Assembly: GCA_040512755.1 (NCBI GenBank)
Contig: JBEVEP010000354.1
Span: forward strand, 1-16,179
Direction: 5' to 3'
DNA: 16,179 bases
Origin: JBEVEP01 sp040512755
Lineage (GTDB): Bacteria; Pseudomonadota; Alphaproteobacteria; Rhizobiales; Rhizobiaceae
Under the pieces are notes generated by a model. It made no database searches and was not told the origin of the DNA. It worked only from the letters and a program-made list of their open reading frames with translations. The translations under genes were made by a program, and so were the position numbers. Positions 1 to 8,247 of the stretch are shown here, piece after piece. Numbering within the stretch: position 1 is the first letter of the stretch; each line of letters starts with the position of its first letter.

Positions 1-517
1 TGATGAGGCCGGCATTCCGCGTGCCCGAGCCGAAAGCGGGGACCGGTTCGTGAATGAGTTCAAGCGGCTTGCCAAATTTTTCGGTGAGAGACCATGACGA
101 TGGAAAGCAGAGTGAGCCGGCGACGAGACGCCAGCCGGTTTCGTTCCGGCGCATCAGGATCAGATCTTCCTGCACCAGCAAAGATGCCGCCTTCAGTGGC
201 CGGTCAACGTTCAACGTTTCGACCCTGCGCTTGCCGCCAATCTCGATTTCGCCGTTCACTGCGCGATAGAGGTCCGGGTGAACGCGCAGGAGGTGCTCCG
301 CGAGCATATCCAGCACTTCGCGCTGGGCACTGCGCGTATCGAGTTCTTCGACGAACACCTTCTCCGGGATGGACGTATACACGTGCTCCTTTTCAGCGAG
401 ATAGCTGAAGAGCAGGCTGTCCACCTCGATCCAAGAGTTGAGATCGAGCTGCTTCAGGCCGATGGTGAAAGGCCGTGACGAACCGTTGTAGGGGGTATGA
501 ACGAAGGCGGGATTCAT
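1..517 (-). CDS. Heme-dependent oxidative N-demethylase family protein (DUF3445), 3' end missing
   Basis: An open frame on the minus strand starts at ATG 515-517 and runs without a stop through the left edge, giving 172 residues. The N-terminus reads MNPAFVHTPYNGSSRPFTIG, and later parts include the segments GSLCFPSSWSL, EKFGKPL and IHEPVP. I recognise these as the hallmark of the DUF3445 family. Characterised members bind heme in a PAS-like fold and oxidatively demethylate secondary or tertiary amines. The family is longer than what is visible, so the C-terminal part lies outside the window. It starts 83 bp after the pabC stop on the same strand, so it may be the last gene of the pepF-pabB-pabC run, though the spacing also allows its own promoter. 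No strong ribosome binding site is visible. The family call is from memory of motifs; the substrate is unknown. Confidence 0.85.
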   Translation of the reverse strand, partial: MNPAFVHTPYNGSSRPFTIGLKQLDLNSWIEVDSLLFSYLAEKEHVYTSIPEKVFVEELDTRSAQREVLDMLAEHLLRVHPDLYRAVNGEIEIGGKRRVETLNVDRPLKAASLLVQEDLILMRRNETGWRLVAGSLCFPSSWSLTEKFGKPLELIHEPVPAFGSGTRNAGLI

Positions 518-600
518 GGAGACCGGCGGTTGCGCGTGAGAGAAAGGACAGGAGACTTACGCCACTATGCAGCGCAAGGGTCCCGGTCAAGAAGCCAGAG

Positions 601-1266
601 CTAATGGGGATATAGCAGCTCGGCAGAAATGAGCCCGCGAAGCGAGTTTCCAACATGCACCGCCTTGGCTGATAGAAGGTCTTCGACCTTCATTTCGGCC
701 TCAGTCGCCTGTCCAGCAGCCAAAAGCTCTGCGCGAAAAATCCCAGGCAGAAGTCCGCAGGAGAGGGCTGGCGTGAGCAGCCGGCCGCGCTCATCTTCGA
801 CAAAGATGTTGGTGATCGTGCCTTCGCAAACTTGACCAGCCTGGTTGAGGAGAAGGACTTCGTGGGCTTCCTCCTGCCCGTATTCAGCACGCGCGGCCTC
901 GTATACTTCTCGCCGTGTGGTTTTGTGGCGGATAAGCGGATCGGCGGCATCGAGGTGTGTCTGGGCGACTGCGAGCCTCCAGACCGCTCCCTTGGGAAGA
1001 GGCTGGAACTGTTGAGTGGCAACGGCGAACTGCCCGCCCCTCGAAAGCGTCATGCGCACTCTGAGAGGTCCAGCCGACGTTACTGTTTTCAGCCGATCAT
1101 CTAACGCCGGTCGAGAAAAAAGGAACCCCAGTTGCCGCGCCGATGACGCCAGCCGTGCAATGTGCCGTTCAAGCCGCACAAAACCGCTGTCGGGCTCCCA
1201 GCGCAGCGTCTCGATCAGCTCGAAAGCGGGGCCGTTCCGGTTGCGAAACGGGCTTTGAGCAGACAT
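601..1266 (-). CDS. pabC: Aminotransferase class IV, probable 4-amino-4-deoxychorismate lyase (PabC)
   Basis: The product has 221 residues and the fold-type IV PLP enzyme pattern: an arginine-rich N-terminal part (RLERHIARL, about 31-39), the probable PLP lysine K115 in RHKTTRR, and the cofactor-contact segment CEGTITNIF with E148, followed by LLPGIFR. Next to pabB this points to 4-amino-4-deoxychorismate lyase, which splits aminodeoxychorismate into p-aminobenzoate and pyruvate for folate synthesis. The start ATG (1264-1266) has a strong GAGGAG eight bases upstream. That start lies inside the end of pabB, so the two genes overlap by 52 bp in different frames and are probably translationally coupled. 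At 221 residues it is shorter than the roughly 270 usual for this family. A D-amino-acid or branched-chain aminotransferase is the alternative, but context argues against it. Confidence 0.85.
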   Translation of the reverse strand: MSAQSPFRNRNGPAFELIETLRWEPDSGFVRLERHIARLASSARQLGFLFSRPALDDRLKTVTSAGPLRVRMTLSRGGQFAVATQQFQPLPKGAVWRLAVAQTHLDAADPLIRHKTTRREVYEAARAEYGQEEAHEVLLLNQAGQVCEGTITNIFVEDERGRLLTPALSCGLLPGIFRAELLAAGQATEAEMKVEDLLSAKAVHVGNSLRGLISAELLYPH

Positions 1267-2369
1267 TCGGCATACTCCTCCTCGGACGAGGAATCGAACA
1301 CGATTCCGCCGCCGACATTGTAGACGGCCACACCGTCGTCAAAGAGCGAGATTGTACGGATGGCGACGTTGAAGCGCATCGTACCGCCTGGCGCGATCCA
1401 TCCAATCGCTCCGCAATAGACACCGCGGGGCGTTGTTTCCAATTCGCGCAGAATCTCCATGGCCCGGATCTTCGGGGCGCCGGTGATGGAGCCACAAGGA
1501 AAGAGCGCGGCGAAGATTTGTGCGATGGTGAGTTCGGGCAGCAGCCTGGCGCGCACCCGGCTCACCATCTGATGGACGGTCGGATAAGATTCGATCCGGA
1601 AAAGCTCCGGGACGTCCAGCGTGCCGACCTCGGAAATCAGCGATACGTCGTTGCGCAGCAAGTCGACGATCATGCGGTTCTCCGCCTGGTTCTTCGGATC
1701 GTTTTGAAGAAACTCTTTCAGCAGTCGATCCTCCTCGGGCGTCTTGCCGCGCGGAGCTGTTCCTTTCATGGGATGGGTCTCGATCCAGCCATCGCTATCG
1801 ATTTCGAAGAAAAGCTCAGGCGAGCGTGAGAGCACGATCGGTTCGCCAAGTGACACCAGTGCGCCGTATTTCACCGGCTGGCGCGCGGTGAGAGCGTCAA
1901 ATGCGGAGAGCGGCTCGCCGGACCATTGAGCGTGGATCGGAAAAGTCAGGTTCGCTTGATAGCAATCGCCTGCGCGCAAGTGGTAGTGAACCCGCTGGAA
2001 GCGCTTTTCATAGTCGGCAAATGACCATTCAGCACGCGGTTCGAAAATCGGACCGTTGGTAAGCACTGGGTGAGATTTGGACACTCGTCGATCCGCGGGT
2101 CGCTCGAATACGCCGAGGCAGGCAAGCGGCGCCCGTCGATTCTCCGGCAGCAGGGGCCGCAGCTTGGGCTCCAGCAAATAGCCGGCCTCATAAGAGAAAT
2201 ATCCGGCAATCCATTTTCCGGCGCGGCGGGCGTTCTCGGCCGCATCCAACGCTTCGAAAAATTCTGCTGGCGTCCGTGGCGCCAATATCTCGAGAGGATC
2301 GGCAAACAGCAACTCGTGCCCGGACGGGTCGTCACGGACGAGGACGAACGGTGGAGTAAGAGCGGCCAT
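1215..2369 (-). CDS. pabB: Aminodeoxychorismate synthase component I (PabB)
   Basis: This is a chorismate-binding enzyme of 384 residues. It joins ammonia or glutamine-derived nitrogen to chorismate to give 4-amino-4-deoxychorismate. The segment HPMKGTAPRG (199-208) carries lysine K202. A lysine in this PxKGT position is typical of PabB, whereas anthranilate synthase has alanine there. Further family motifs are NRMIVDLLRND (231-241), PCGSITGAPK (291-300), GVYCGAIGW (316-324) and the C-terminal EEEYAECLLKA. The start at ATG 2367-2369 is chosen because AGGA lies five bases upstream. An upstream TTG at 2426 in the same frame has no comparable signal and would add 19 unconserved residues. The gene lies 79 bp downstream of pepF and overlaps pabC. 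The glutaminase subunit PabA is not in the window. Confidence 0.92.
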   Translation of the reverse strand: MAALTPPFVLVRDDPSGHELLFADPLEILAPRTPAEFFEALDAAENARRAGKWIAGYFSYEAGYLLEPKLRPLLPENRRAPLACLGVFERPADRRVSKSHPVLTNGPIFEPRAEWSFADYEKRFQRVHYHLRAGDCYQANLTFPIHAQWSGEPLSAFDALTARQPVKYGALVSLGEPIVLSRSPELFFEIDSDGWIETHPMKGTAPRGKTPEEDRLLKEFLQNDPKNQAENRMIVDLLRNDVSLISEVGTLDVPELFRIESYPTVHQMVSRVRARLLPELTIAQIFAALFPCGSITGAPKIRAMEILRELETTPRGVYCGAIGWIAPGGTMRFNVAIRTISLFDDGVAVYNVGGGIVFDSSSEEEYAECLLKARFATGTAPLSS

Positions 2370-2448
2370 GCTGTTCCTGAGGCGAATTTCTTCCGAGAGC
2401 TGTACCCGCTCGCGCGTCGAAAACAATGTTCAAACGCGACTGCCCACG

Positions 2449-4299
2449 TCAGTCCAGACCTTCCAACTCGTCTATCAGGCCGCCGATGACGCCGAGCCCG
2501 GTTTGCCAGAAGGCGGGATCGGACGCGTCAAGCCCGAACGGCGCGAGCAGTTCCGAGTGATGCTTGGTGCCGCCCGCCTTCAGCATCTCAAAATACTTCT
2601 CTTGAAACCCGTGTTCGGCGTTTTGGTAGACCCCGTAGAGCGAATTCACCAGGCAATCGCCAAAGGCATAGGCGTAGACATAGAAGGGCGAATGGATGAA
2701 GTGGGGGATGTAGGTCCAGAACGTCTCGTATCCCTCCCGCAGCTTGATCGCTGGTCCAAGGCTTTCGGCCTGGACCTCGAGCCAGAACTGGCCGAGCTTG
2801 TCGGAGGTGAGTTCGCCATTGCGGCGTTCCGTGTGCACCTTACGTTCGAACTCGTAGAAGGCGATCTGGCGTACGACAGTGTTGATCATATCCTCGACCT
2901 TTTGTGCCAGCATCGCTTTTCGCTCGCGGCGATCCGCGGTCTTGTCGAGCATAGAGCGGAACGTCAGCATTTCGCCGAACACGGAGGCAGTTTCGGCAAG
3001 GGTTAGCGGGGTCGAGGCCATCAACGCGCCCTGCGGCCCGGCGAGCACCTGATGCACACCATGACCAAGTTCATGCGCCAGCGTCATCACGTCGCGCGGT
3101 TTGCCCATGTAATTCAGCAATACGTAGGGATGCACGGACGGAACGGTCGGATGCGCGAAGGCGCCCGGCGCCTTTCCCTGCCGCACCGGCGCGTCGATCC
3201 ATCGGCGGTCGAAAAAGGACCGGGCGATCTCCGCCATGTCGGGCGAGAAACGATGGTATGCCGAAAGAACGGTATTCTTGGCCTCGTCCCAGCCGATCGT
3301 CGCTTGCGGTGTTTCAGGAAGCGGCGCGTTGCGGTCCCAATGGCTCATCTGGTCCATGCCGAGCCATCTTGCCTTCATCGTGTAGTAGCGGTGCGAAAGC
3401 CGCGGATAGGCCTCGCGAATTGCGCTTGCCAAAGCGTCTACAACAGGGCGCTCGACCCGGTTCGCCAGGTGCCGCGAATCGGCGATGTCGGAGAACCCGC
3501 GCCAGCGATCTGATATCTCCTTGTCCTTGGCCAGCGTGTTGGTGATCAGCGTAAAGATGCGCAGGTTCTGCTTGAACGTTTCGGCGAGCGCTTCTGCCGC
3601 CTTGCGGCGAATGTTGCCGTCCGGATCCTGCAGCCGGTTGAGCGCCGGCTCGAGCGTCAGTTGCTCTCCGTCGATGGTGAAACGCAGGTCTGTCATCGTT
3701 TCATCGAACAGCCGGTTCCAGGCGCCGCGCCCTGTGATCGACTTTTCGTGGAACAACTGCTCGACCCGGTCTTCGAGCTGGTAGGGCTTGTCCTTGCGCA
3801 GGTCGAGCACCCACGGGCGGTAATGGCCGAACCCGGCATCGGCGTCGAGCGCGGTCAGAATCAGCGCGTCATCCACAAGATTGAGTTCGAGCGTGAAGAA
3901 AAGGAGGTGCGAACTGGCGTCCGTCATCTTCTCCTGGATATCGCCATAGAGCTTGGCGCGCTGAGGGTCCGACGTATTGCCCGCGTAGACCAGCCCGGCA
4001 TAGGAAACGAGACGGCCGACAAGCTCTTCCAGCGCCTCATATTGACGCAAAGCCTTGCCCAAATTGCCGTTGGCGGGATTGGTCGCCTCGGCGGCGAGCC
4101 TTCCTTTCCATTCCGCCTCGAAGGCGATCGCTAGCTCGCCTGCTTTCTTCAGGTCGCCCATCAGCTCCGGCGCGTCCATGCCGGGGTAGAGGTCGGCCAG
4201 ATCCCACTCCGGCAAGTCACCGAGCGCAGAGTTGGCCGCATGGACGGCCGAGCCCTTCGCTGCGGTTGAGAGGTTAGGCAAGAAAAGGCGATCTGACAT
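2449..4299 (-). CDS. pepF: Oligoendopeptidase F-type metallopeptidase (family M3)
   Basis: This zinc peptidase of 616 residues degrades short peptides, most likely in the cytoplasm, since no signal peptide is seen. The zinc site is the HELGH motif at about residues 409-413, followed by the third ligand in LAETASVFGE (Glu at about 436). The segments VHPYVLLNYMGKPRDVMTLAHELGH, split here as VHPYVLLNYMG and MTLAHELGHGVH, are typical of the M3B (PepF) group, as are the length and the all-helical N-terminal half. The ATG at 4297-4299 is preferred because AGGGA lies eight bases upstream. An ATG nine bases further upstream would have that AGGG directly against it. The gene is divergent from the sigma-54 activator across about 150 bp and is the first of a minus-strand run that continues with pabB. 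Confidence 0.93.
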   Translation of the reverse strand: MSDRLFLPNLSTAAKGSAVHAANSALGDLPEWDLADLYPGMDAPELMGDLKKAGELAIAFEAEWKGRLAAEATNPANGNLGKALRQYEALEELVGRLVSYAGLVYAGNTSDPQRAKLYGDIQEKMTDASSHLLFFTLELNLVDDALILTALDADAGFGHYRPWVLDLRKDKPYQLEDRVEQLFHEKSITGRGAWNRLFDETMTDLRFTIDGEQLTLEPALNRLQDPDGNIRRKAAEALAETFKQNLRIFTLITNTLAKDKEISDRWRGFSDIADSRHLANRVERPVVDALASAIREAYPRLSHRYYTMKARWLGMDQMSHWDRNAPLPETPQATIGWDEAKNTVLSAYHRFSPDMAEIARSFFDRRWIDAPVRQGKAPGAFAHPTVPSVHPYVLLNYMGKPRDVMTLAHELGHGVHQVLAGPQGALMASTPLTLAETASVFGEMLTFRSMLDKTADRRERKAMLAQKVEDMINTVVRQIAFYEFERKVHTERRNGELTSDKLGQFWLEVQAESLGPAIKLREGYETFWTYIPHFIHSPFYVYAYAFGDCLVNSLYGVYQNAEHGFQEKYFEMLKAGGTKHHSELLAPFGLDASDPAFWQTGLGVIGGLIDELEGLD

Positions 4300-4449
4300 T
4301 GGGTACATCCCTATGCGCTTTCCGAGAAAAAGACTTGTGGGCCAGCCGCAAGATTTCGTTCACTGGCTTTTTTGAGGCCTTATTTAGAACCCTGTGCCAA
4401 GTTGATCCAGCCGACTCGGCTTCCCGATCGCACCATTTCGAAAGTTTTC

Positions 4450-5997
4450 ATGACAGGTCCCATCCTCATTGTTGACGACGACCCGGTGCAGTGCCGGCTG
4501 ATCGAAAACGCGCTGACCGGGTCAGGCTATGAATCGATCGTTGTCGCCAGCGGCGAAGCGGCGCTGGAGGCGCTTGATGGGCCGCGCGCGCACGACCCGG
4601 CGGCGGTCATTCTTGACCTGATGATGCCGGGCATTGACGGCAACGGCGTGCTCAAGGAGATGCGCAGGCGCGGCATCACGGCGCCTGTGATCGTCCAAAC
4701 CGCACAGACCGGCATCGACACGGTCGTCGCAGCAATGCGCAACGGCGCATTCGACTTCGTGGTCAAGCCCGCTTCACCAGAACGCCTGCTTGCCGCAGTG
4801 GCGAACGCGCTGAAGGTCGAGGCGTTGGGAAGCGGCGAAAAACTGCCAGGACGGCAGCTTACGCGCGCGCTGACCTTCAAGGACATCCTCACCGGCAGCG
4901 GCGCCATGGACCGGGTGATCCGGCTCGCCCAGAAGGCGGCTGCGTCCAGCATTCCGATCCTGATCGAAGGCGAGTCCGGCGTGGGTAAGGAACTGGTCGC
5001 CCGCGCAATCCGCGGCGGCGGGGATCGCCGTTCCAAACCGTTCGTGACCGTCAATTGTGGGGCCATCCCGGACAATCTGGTCGAAAGCATCCTGTTCGGC
5101 CACGAAAAGGGAGCGTTCACCGGCGCGACCGAAAGACACGTCGGCAAGTTCGTCGAGGCAGACACAGGCACGCTGTTCCTGGATGAAGTCGGAGATCTGC
5201 CGCCTGAATTGCAGGTCAAGCTGCTTCGCGCAGTCCAGCACGGGGAGGTCGATCCGGTAGGCGCGCGATCCACGGTCAAAGTCGACTTCCGTCTGATCTC
5301 CGCCACACATCGCGACCTTCTACAGCACGTCCGCGATGGCAGATTCCGCGAAGATTTGTTCTATCGCCTCAATGTCTTTCCGATCTTCGTGCCGCCGCTC
5401 AGGGACCGCCGCGAGGATATTCCGCTCTTGGTCCGCCATTTCATGGCGCGTGTGGGGCCGCCCGAGGCGCGCCACCGCATTACCGGGATCTCCCCTCATG
5501 CGCTCCGGATCCTCGGCGCCTATGATTGGCCAGGCAATGTCCGGCAACTCGAAAATGCGGTCTTTCGCGCCATGGTTCTTTGCGAAGGCGACACGCTGAC
5601 CGCCGAAGAGTTTCCCCAGATAAGGGCCCAGATCGACGGCGTCGCATCCGCAACTTGGGCGCCGATCGTTGCGCCCGAAACGGAAGTCGTCGCAACCGGC
5701 GAGAGCCGTCACTTCGGCATTCTGGCTGGCGCTGCGAGGGCGGGCGCTGAAGGCAAACATTTCGGCCTTTTGCGCGCTCTGGACGAGCGCGGCAATATTC
5801 GCTCGCTCGCCGAACTTGAAGCGGAGATGATCAGGCTGGCGATCGAGCATTACCAGGGTCAGATGAGTGAAGTTGCTCGTTGGTTGGGAATCGGGCGTTC
5901 AACACTTTATCGCAAGCTGAAAGAATACGGCATTAATCACGAATTAGACCGCGCTCAGCGGCTATCTTTCGAGGTCAATCCACAATTTCCAGCGTAA
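4450..5997 (+). CDS. Sigma-54-dependent response regulator, NtrC family (REC-AAA+-Fis)
   Basis: This 515-residue activator has a complete three-domain layout. The receiver domain (about 4-120) holds the acidic pair D9/D10, phosphoacceptor D56 in ILDLMMPG, T84 and K106. The AAA+ domain (about 145-395) has Walker A GESGVGKE (174-181), the sigma-54 contact loop GAFTGA (221-226), Walker B TLFLDE (241-246), the arginine-finger region FREDLFYRLNVF (299-310) and WPGNVRQLENA (360-370). The C-terminal Fis-type helix-turn-helix spans about 456-494. All key residues are present, so it should be a phosphorylation-controlled activator of sigma-54 promoters. ATG 4450 is preferred over an in-frame TTG at 4372, because the family's receiver domain begins just after this Met; the ribosome binding site is weak either way. 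No histidine kinase is adjacent, so its partner and target genes are unknown. The DUF882 gene follows after 184 bp. Confidence 0.93.
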   Translation: MTGPILIVDDDPVQCRLIENALTGSGYESIVVASGEAALEALDGPRAHDPAAVILDLMMPGIDGNGVLKEMRRRGITAPVIVQTAQTGIDTVVAAMRNGAFDFVVKPASPERLLAAVANALKVEALGSGEKLPGRQLTRALTFKDILTGSGAMDRVIRLAQKAAASSIPILIEGESGVGKELVARAIRGGGDRRSKPFVTVNCGAIPDNLVESILFGHEKGAFTGATERHVGKFVEADTGTLFLDEVGDLPPELQVKLLRAVQHGEVDPVGARSTVKVDFRLISATHRDLLQHVRDGRFREDLFYRLNVFPIFVPPLRDRREDIPLLVRHFMARVGPPEARHRITGISPHALRILGAYDWPGNVRQLENAVFRAMVLCEGDTLTAEEFPQIRAQIDGVASATWAPIVAPETEVVATGESRHFGILAGAARAGAEGKHFGLLRALDERGNIRSLAELEAEMIRLAIEHYQGQMSEVARWLGIGRSTLYRKLKEYGINHELDRAQRLSFEVNPQFPA

Positions 5998-6084
5998 ATG
6001 TTTCATTTACCTTGATTTGATCGCTGGCATTTTCGGCCGATTCTCGCCATGGTGTGACCGCAATTCGGCTCCACTAAGCAGTGA

Positions 6085-6092
6085 TTAACCAT
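6085..6092 (+). promoter_or_regulatory. Possible CtrA half-site upstream of the DUF882 gene
   Basis: TTAACCAT lies 89 bp upstream of the DUF882 start codon, in the 184-bp gap after the sigma-54 activator. This octamer is a known CtrA-associated half motif in alphaproteobacteria. The second TTAA half expected seven bases further on is absent (GGAC instead). An eight-base match can occur by chance, so this is only suggestive. Confidence 0.25.
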
Positions 6093-6181
6093 TGGGGACG
6101 ATAGTTCGGGCGGAATTTCTAGATCCGTCCGGGTAGTCAAATCCGGGGACAAAATGGCAGCCTGCAAGGCCTTTTGATTTG

Positions 6182-8077
6182 ATGCAGATTGAGCGACTCA
6201 ATAGCGGACGGCATCTGAGCACTTCCGTCTGGTCCAGGTGGTTGGCGTTTTTGATGTTGGGCTTCGGATTTCTGGCTTTCGCCGCCTCGGCTGCCAGTGC
6301 CGATACCCGCAGCCTCAGACTTTATTTCGTTCACACCGGTGAAAAGGCCGAGATCGTCTACAAGCGGAATGGCCGTTACGATCAGGCCGGCCTTCAGAAA
6401 ATCAATCGACTCCTGCGCGACTGGCGTCGCAACGAACCGACGAGGATGGATCCGCGCCTTCTTGACCTGGTGTGGGAAGCGTACCGGAGTTCGCGTTCGC
6501 GCGCGTATATCCATGTGATCTGCGGCTATCGCTCGCCCGCCACAAATTCGATGCTGCGCAGCCGTTCGAAGGGTGTCGCCAAGAAGAGCCAGCACATGCT
6601 CGGCAAGGCGATGGACTTCTACATCCCGGATGTTTCGCTCAAGACGCTGCGCAATATCGGCCTCAAGATGCAGGGCGGCGGTGTGGGCTACTATCCGCGC
6701 TCGGGCTCTCCGTTCGTGCACATGGATGTCGGCAATGTCCGTCATTGGCCGCGTATGAGCCGCCAGGAACTGGTTTCAGTGTTCCCCAATGGAAAGACGC
6801 TGCATGTGCCGAGCGACGGCAAGCCGCTGCCTGGGTTTGAGCAGGCAGTTGCTTCGTATAAGGCGCGCCAAGGCAGTGGCAATCTGGCCATTGCAAGCGC
6901 TGGAGGTTCGTCCGGCGCCAAGGGCCGCGGCTTCCTCGCTGCCTTCTTTGGTGGCGGCGCGGACGAGGAAGAAGATATCGCAAGCAGCACGGCTGTGGCG
7001 GCAGCCGCGCCGCCGCCGAAGGCAGCGGTGAAGGCGGCAGCGCAGAAGCCGGAGCAGCCTGAGCAGCCGAAGCTGGCCGAAAAGCAGCAACAGGCTGCGA
7101 AGCCCGCAATCCGCATCGTGCCGCCTGAACTGGCGCAGCCGGCGGAAATCCGGCCTGCTGCGCCGGTCGAAGAGCCCGCCGCGCAGACGCCGGAAACAAT
7201 CGTCGCCGAGCTACCGAAACGTGGCGTGCCGGTACCGGGTCAAGCGCCGCGTCCGCAGGGAGTCGTTGGGCAGCAACCCGATACCGTCCCGTTCCAGGTC
7301 GCACTCGGCGCGGACGCGCCTGCCGATCAAACGGCAGAGGTTGCGCTGGGCATCCCGTTGCCGACACATCGGCCCGACTACGCGCCGCCGGTCGAAGCTG
7401 CCTCGGATGACGATGAGGTTTCAACTTTGCTTGCCATGGCGGAACCGGTCACAAGTGACGCATCGGCTGGCATCCCGATGCCGTACTCGCCGCCCGAGGA
7501 TGAGGAGTTGGCCGAAGAAGGCGTTGCCGATGACTTCGTCGTGGCTGCCTTGCCGGAATCGCGTCCGAGTCTCGCTCCGGCGCCGCAGGTCGAACTGGCT
7601 GCCTATTCGCCAGACGAAGCGTCAGACTCACTGCAAGATGCGTTTGGCATCTCGCCTGCCGATGCGGTTGGCACTTCCGGGCGACTTCAGGCCAAAGGCC
7701 AACGGGTTGCCGCTGCATCGCCGCGCTCTGTCCTGGCTGCTAGAAAGCCCGGCTCCGATCCTGCGACAGCGATCGCATCTGGCGTAAAGACGACCGCAAA
7801 GTCGGCGCGCCCTGCTTCGGGCCAGGGCAAGCCACAACCCAAGCCAGTTGTCGTCGCTGCCCAGCCGCAGGCGGCTCGGTGGGCGCTGCATGCGGACTCC
7901 GTCACCCTCAACACCCAGGAAACCACAGCGCCTGCCTTGGCTTACAACGTCGTTCGTACGGCGCCGCGTGAGGTCTACACGGCCGGCTTCCAGCAGGCCT
8001 CACAAGAGGCCGATGCGAACCGGTTCTCCGGCAAGGCTGTCACTTTCCTCTCGGTCGCGCGGTTCGAAACCAACTAA
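6182..8077 (+). CDS. Secreted DUF882 / M15-like peptidoglycan peptidase with long Pro/Ala/Glu-rich tail
   Basis: The 631-residue product starts with a signal peptide: a hydrophobic core at about 20-35, and a likely cleavage site after A40 (ASA before DTRS). Residues 45-205 are a DUF882 domain of the MepK/YcbK type, related to peptidase M15. The zinc-site motif SQHMLGKAMD (H138, D145) and the HMD triplet (H180) are intact, so it is predicted to be an active periplasmic murein endopeptidase. Residues from about 230 to 600 are low complexity, rich in Pro, Ala and Glu, with several degenerate IPxP or LPxxRP motifs. Known relatives of MepK end soon after the catalytic domain, so the tail roughly triples the length. 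ATG 6182 is used rather than the TTG immediately before it. The ribosome binding site is poor. It follows the sigma-54 activator and converges on eda. Confidence 0.88.
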   Translation: MQIERLNSGRHLSTSVWSRWLAFLMLGFGFLAFAASAASADTRSLRLYFVHTGEKAEIVYKRNGRYDQAGLQKINRLLRDWRRNEPTRMDPRLLDLVWEAYRSSRSRAYIHVICGYRSPATNSMLRSRSKGVAKKSQHMLGKAMDFYIPDVSLKTLRNIGLKMQGGGVGYYPRSGSPFVHMDVGNVRHWPRMSRQELVSVFPNGKTLHVPSDGKPLPGFEQAVASYKARQGSGNLAIASAGGSSGAKGRGFLAAFFGGGADEEEDIASSTAVAAAAPPPKAAVKAAAQKPEQPEQPKLAEKQQQAAKPAIRIVPPELAQPAEIRPAAPVEEPAAQTPETIVAELPKRGVPVPGQAPRPQGVVGQQPDTVPFQVALGADAPADQTAEVALGIPLPTHRPDYAPPVEAASDDDEVSTLLAMAEPVTSDASAGIPMPYSPPEDEELAEEGVADDFVVAALPESRPSLAPAPQVELAAYSPDEASDSLQDAFGISPADAVGTSGRLQAKGQRVAAASPRSVLAARKPGSDPATAIASGVKTTAKSARPASGQGKPQPKPVVVAAQPQAARWALHADSVTLNTQETTAPALAYNVVRTAPREVYTAGFQQASQEADANRFSGKAVTFLSVARFETN

Positions 8078-8135
8078 GCCGTTTTTCGGAAAGCAGCCAG
8101 CGCCGCTTCCGCATGCCCTCGTCATAAAACGGTCC

Positions 8136-8156
8136 GGCAGGCGGATGCCCGCCGCC
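8136..8156. terminator. Weak hairpin between convergent DUF882 gene and eda
   Basis: GGC-A-GGCGG-ATGC-CCGCC-GCC forms an eight-pair stem with one bulged base and a four-base loop, in the 170-bp gap where two genes converge. Read on the minus strand it is followed shortly by a TTTT run, so it might end eda transcription. The T run is short and not adjacent, so the call is tentative. Nothing else is evident in this gap. Confidence 0.3.
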
Positions 8157-8247
8157 AGCCCGAGCAAGGGCGACACAGCGGCTTGGCCGTTAGCCCGGAC
8201 GTGGAATTTCTGACGGTTGGAGAACCCGCAAACTTGTCGCGGCGCGG

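Noticed and set aside
1143..1829. 228-codon plus-strand frame opposite pabB and pabC
   Set aside because: It is antisense to both genes, whose catalytic motifs are intact. No ribosome binding site or domain supports it.
2370..2426. TTG-initiated upstream extension of pabB by 19 codons
   Set aside because: There is no ribosome binding site before the TTG, while ATG 2369 has AGGA at ideal spacing and begins the conserved region.
4390..4400. TTGGCAC on the minus strand between pepF and the sigma-54 activator
   Set aside because: The -24 half matches sigma-54 but the -12 position reads TCTA instead of TTGC, so the pair is incomplete.
6663..7424. 253-codon minus-strand frame opposite the DUF882 tail
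   Set aside because: It arises from the biased GC-rich tail and gives an Arg/Pro/Ala-rich chain without motifs.
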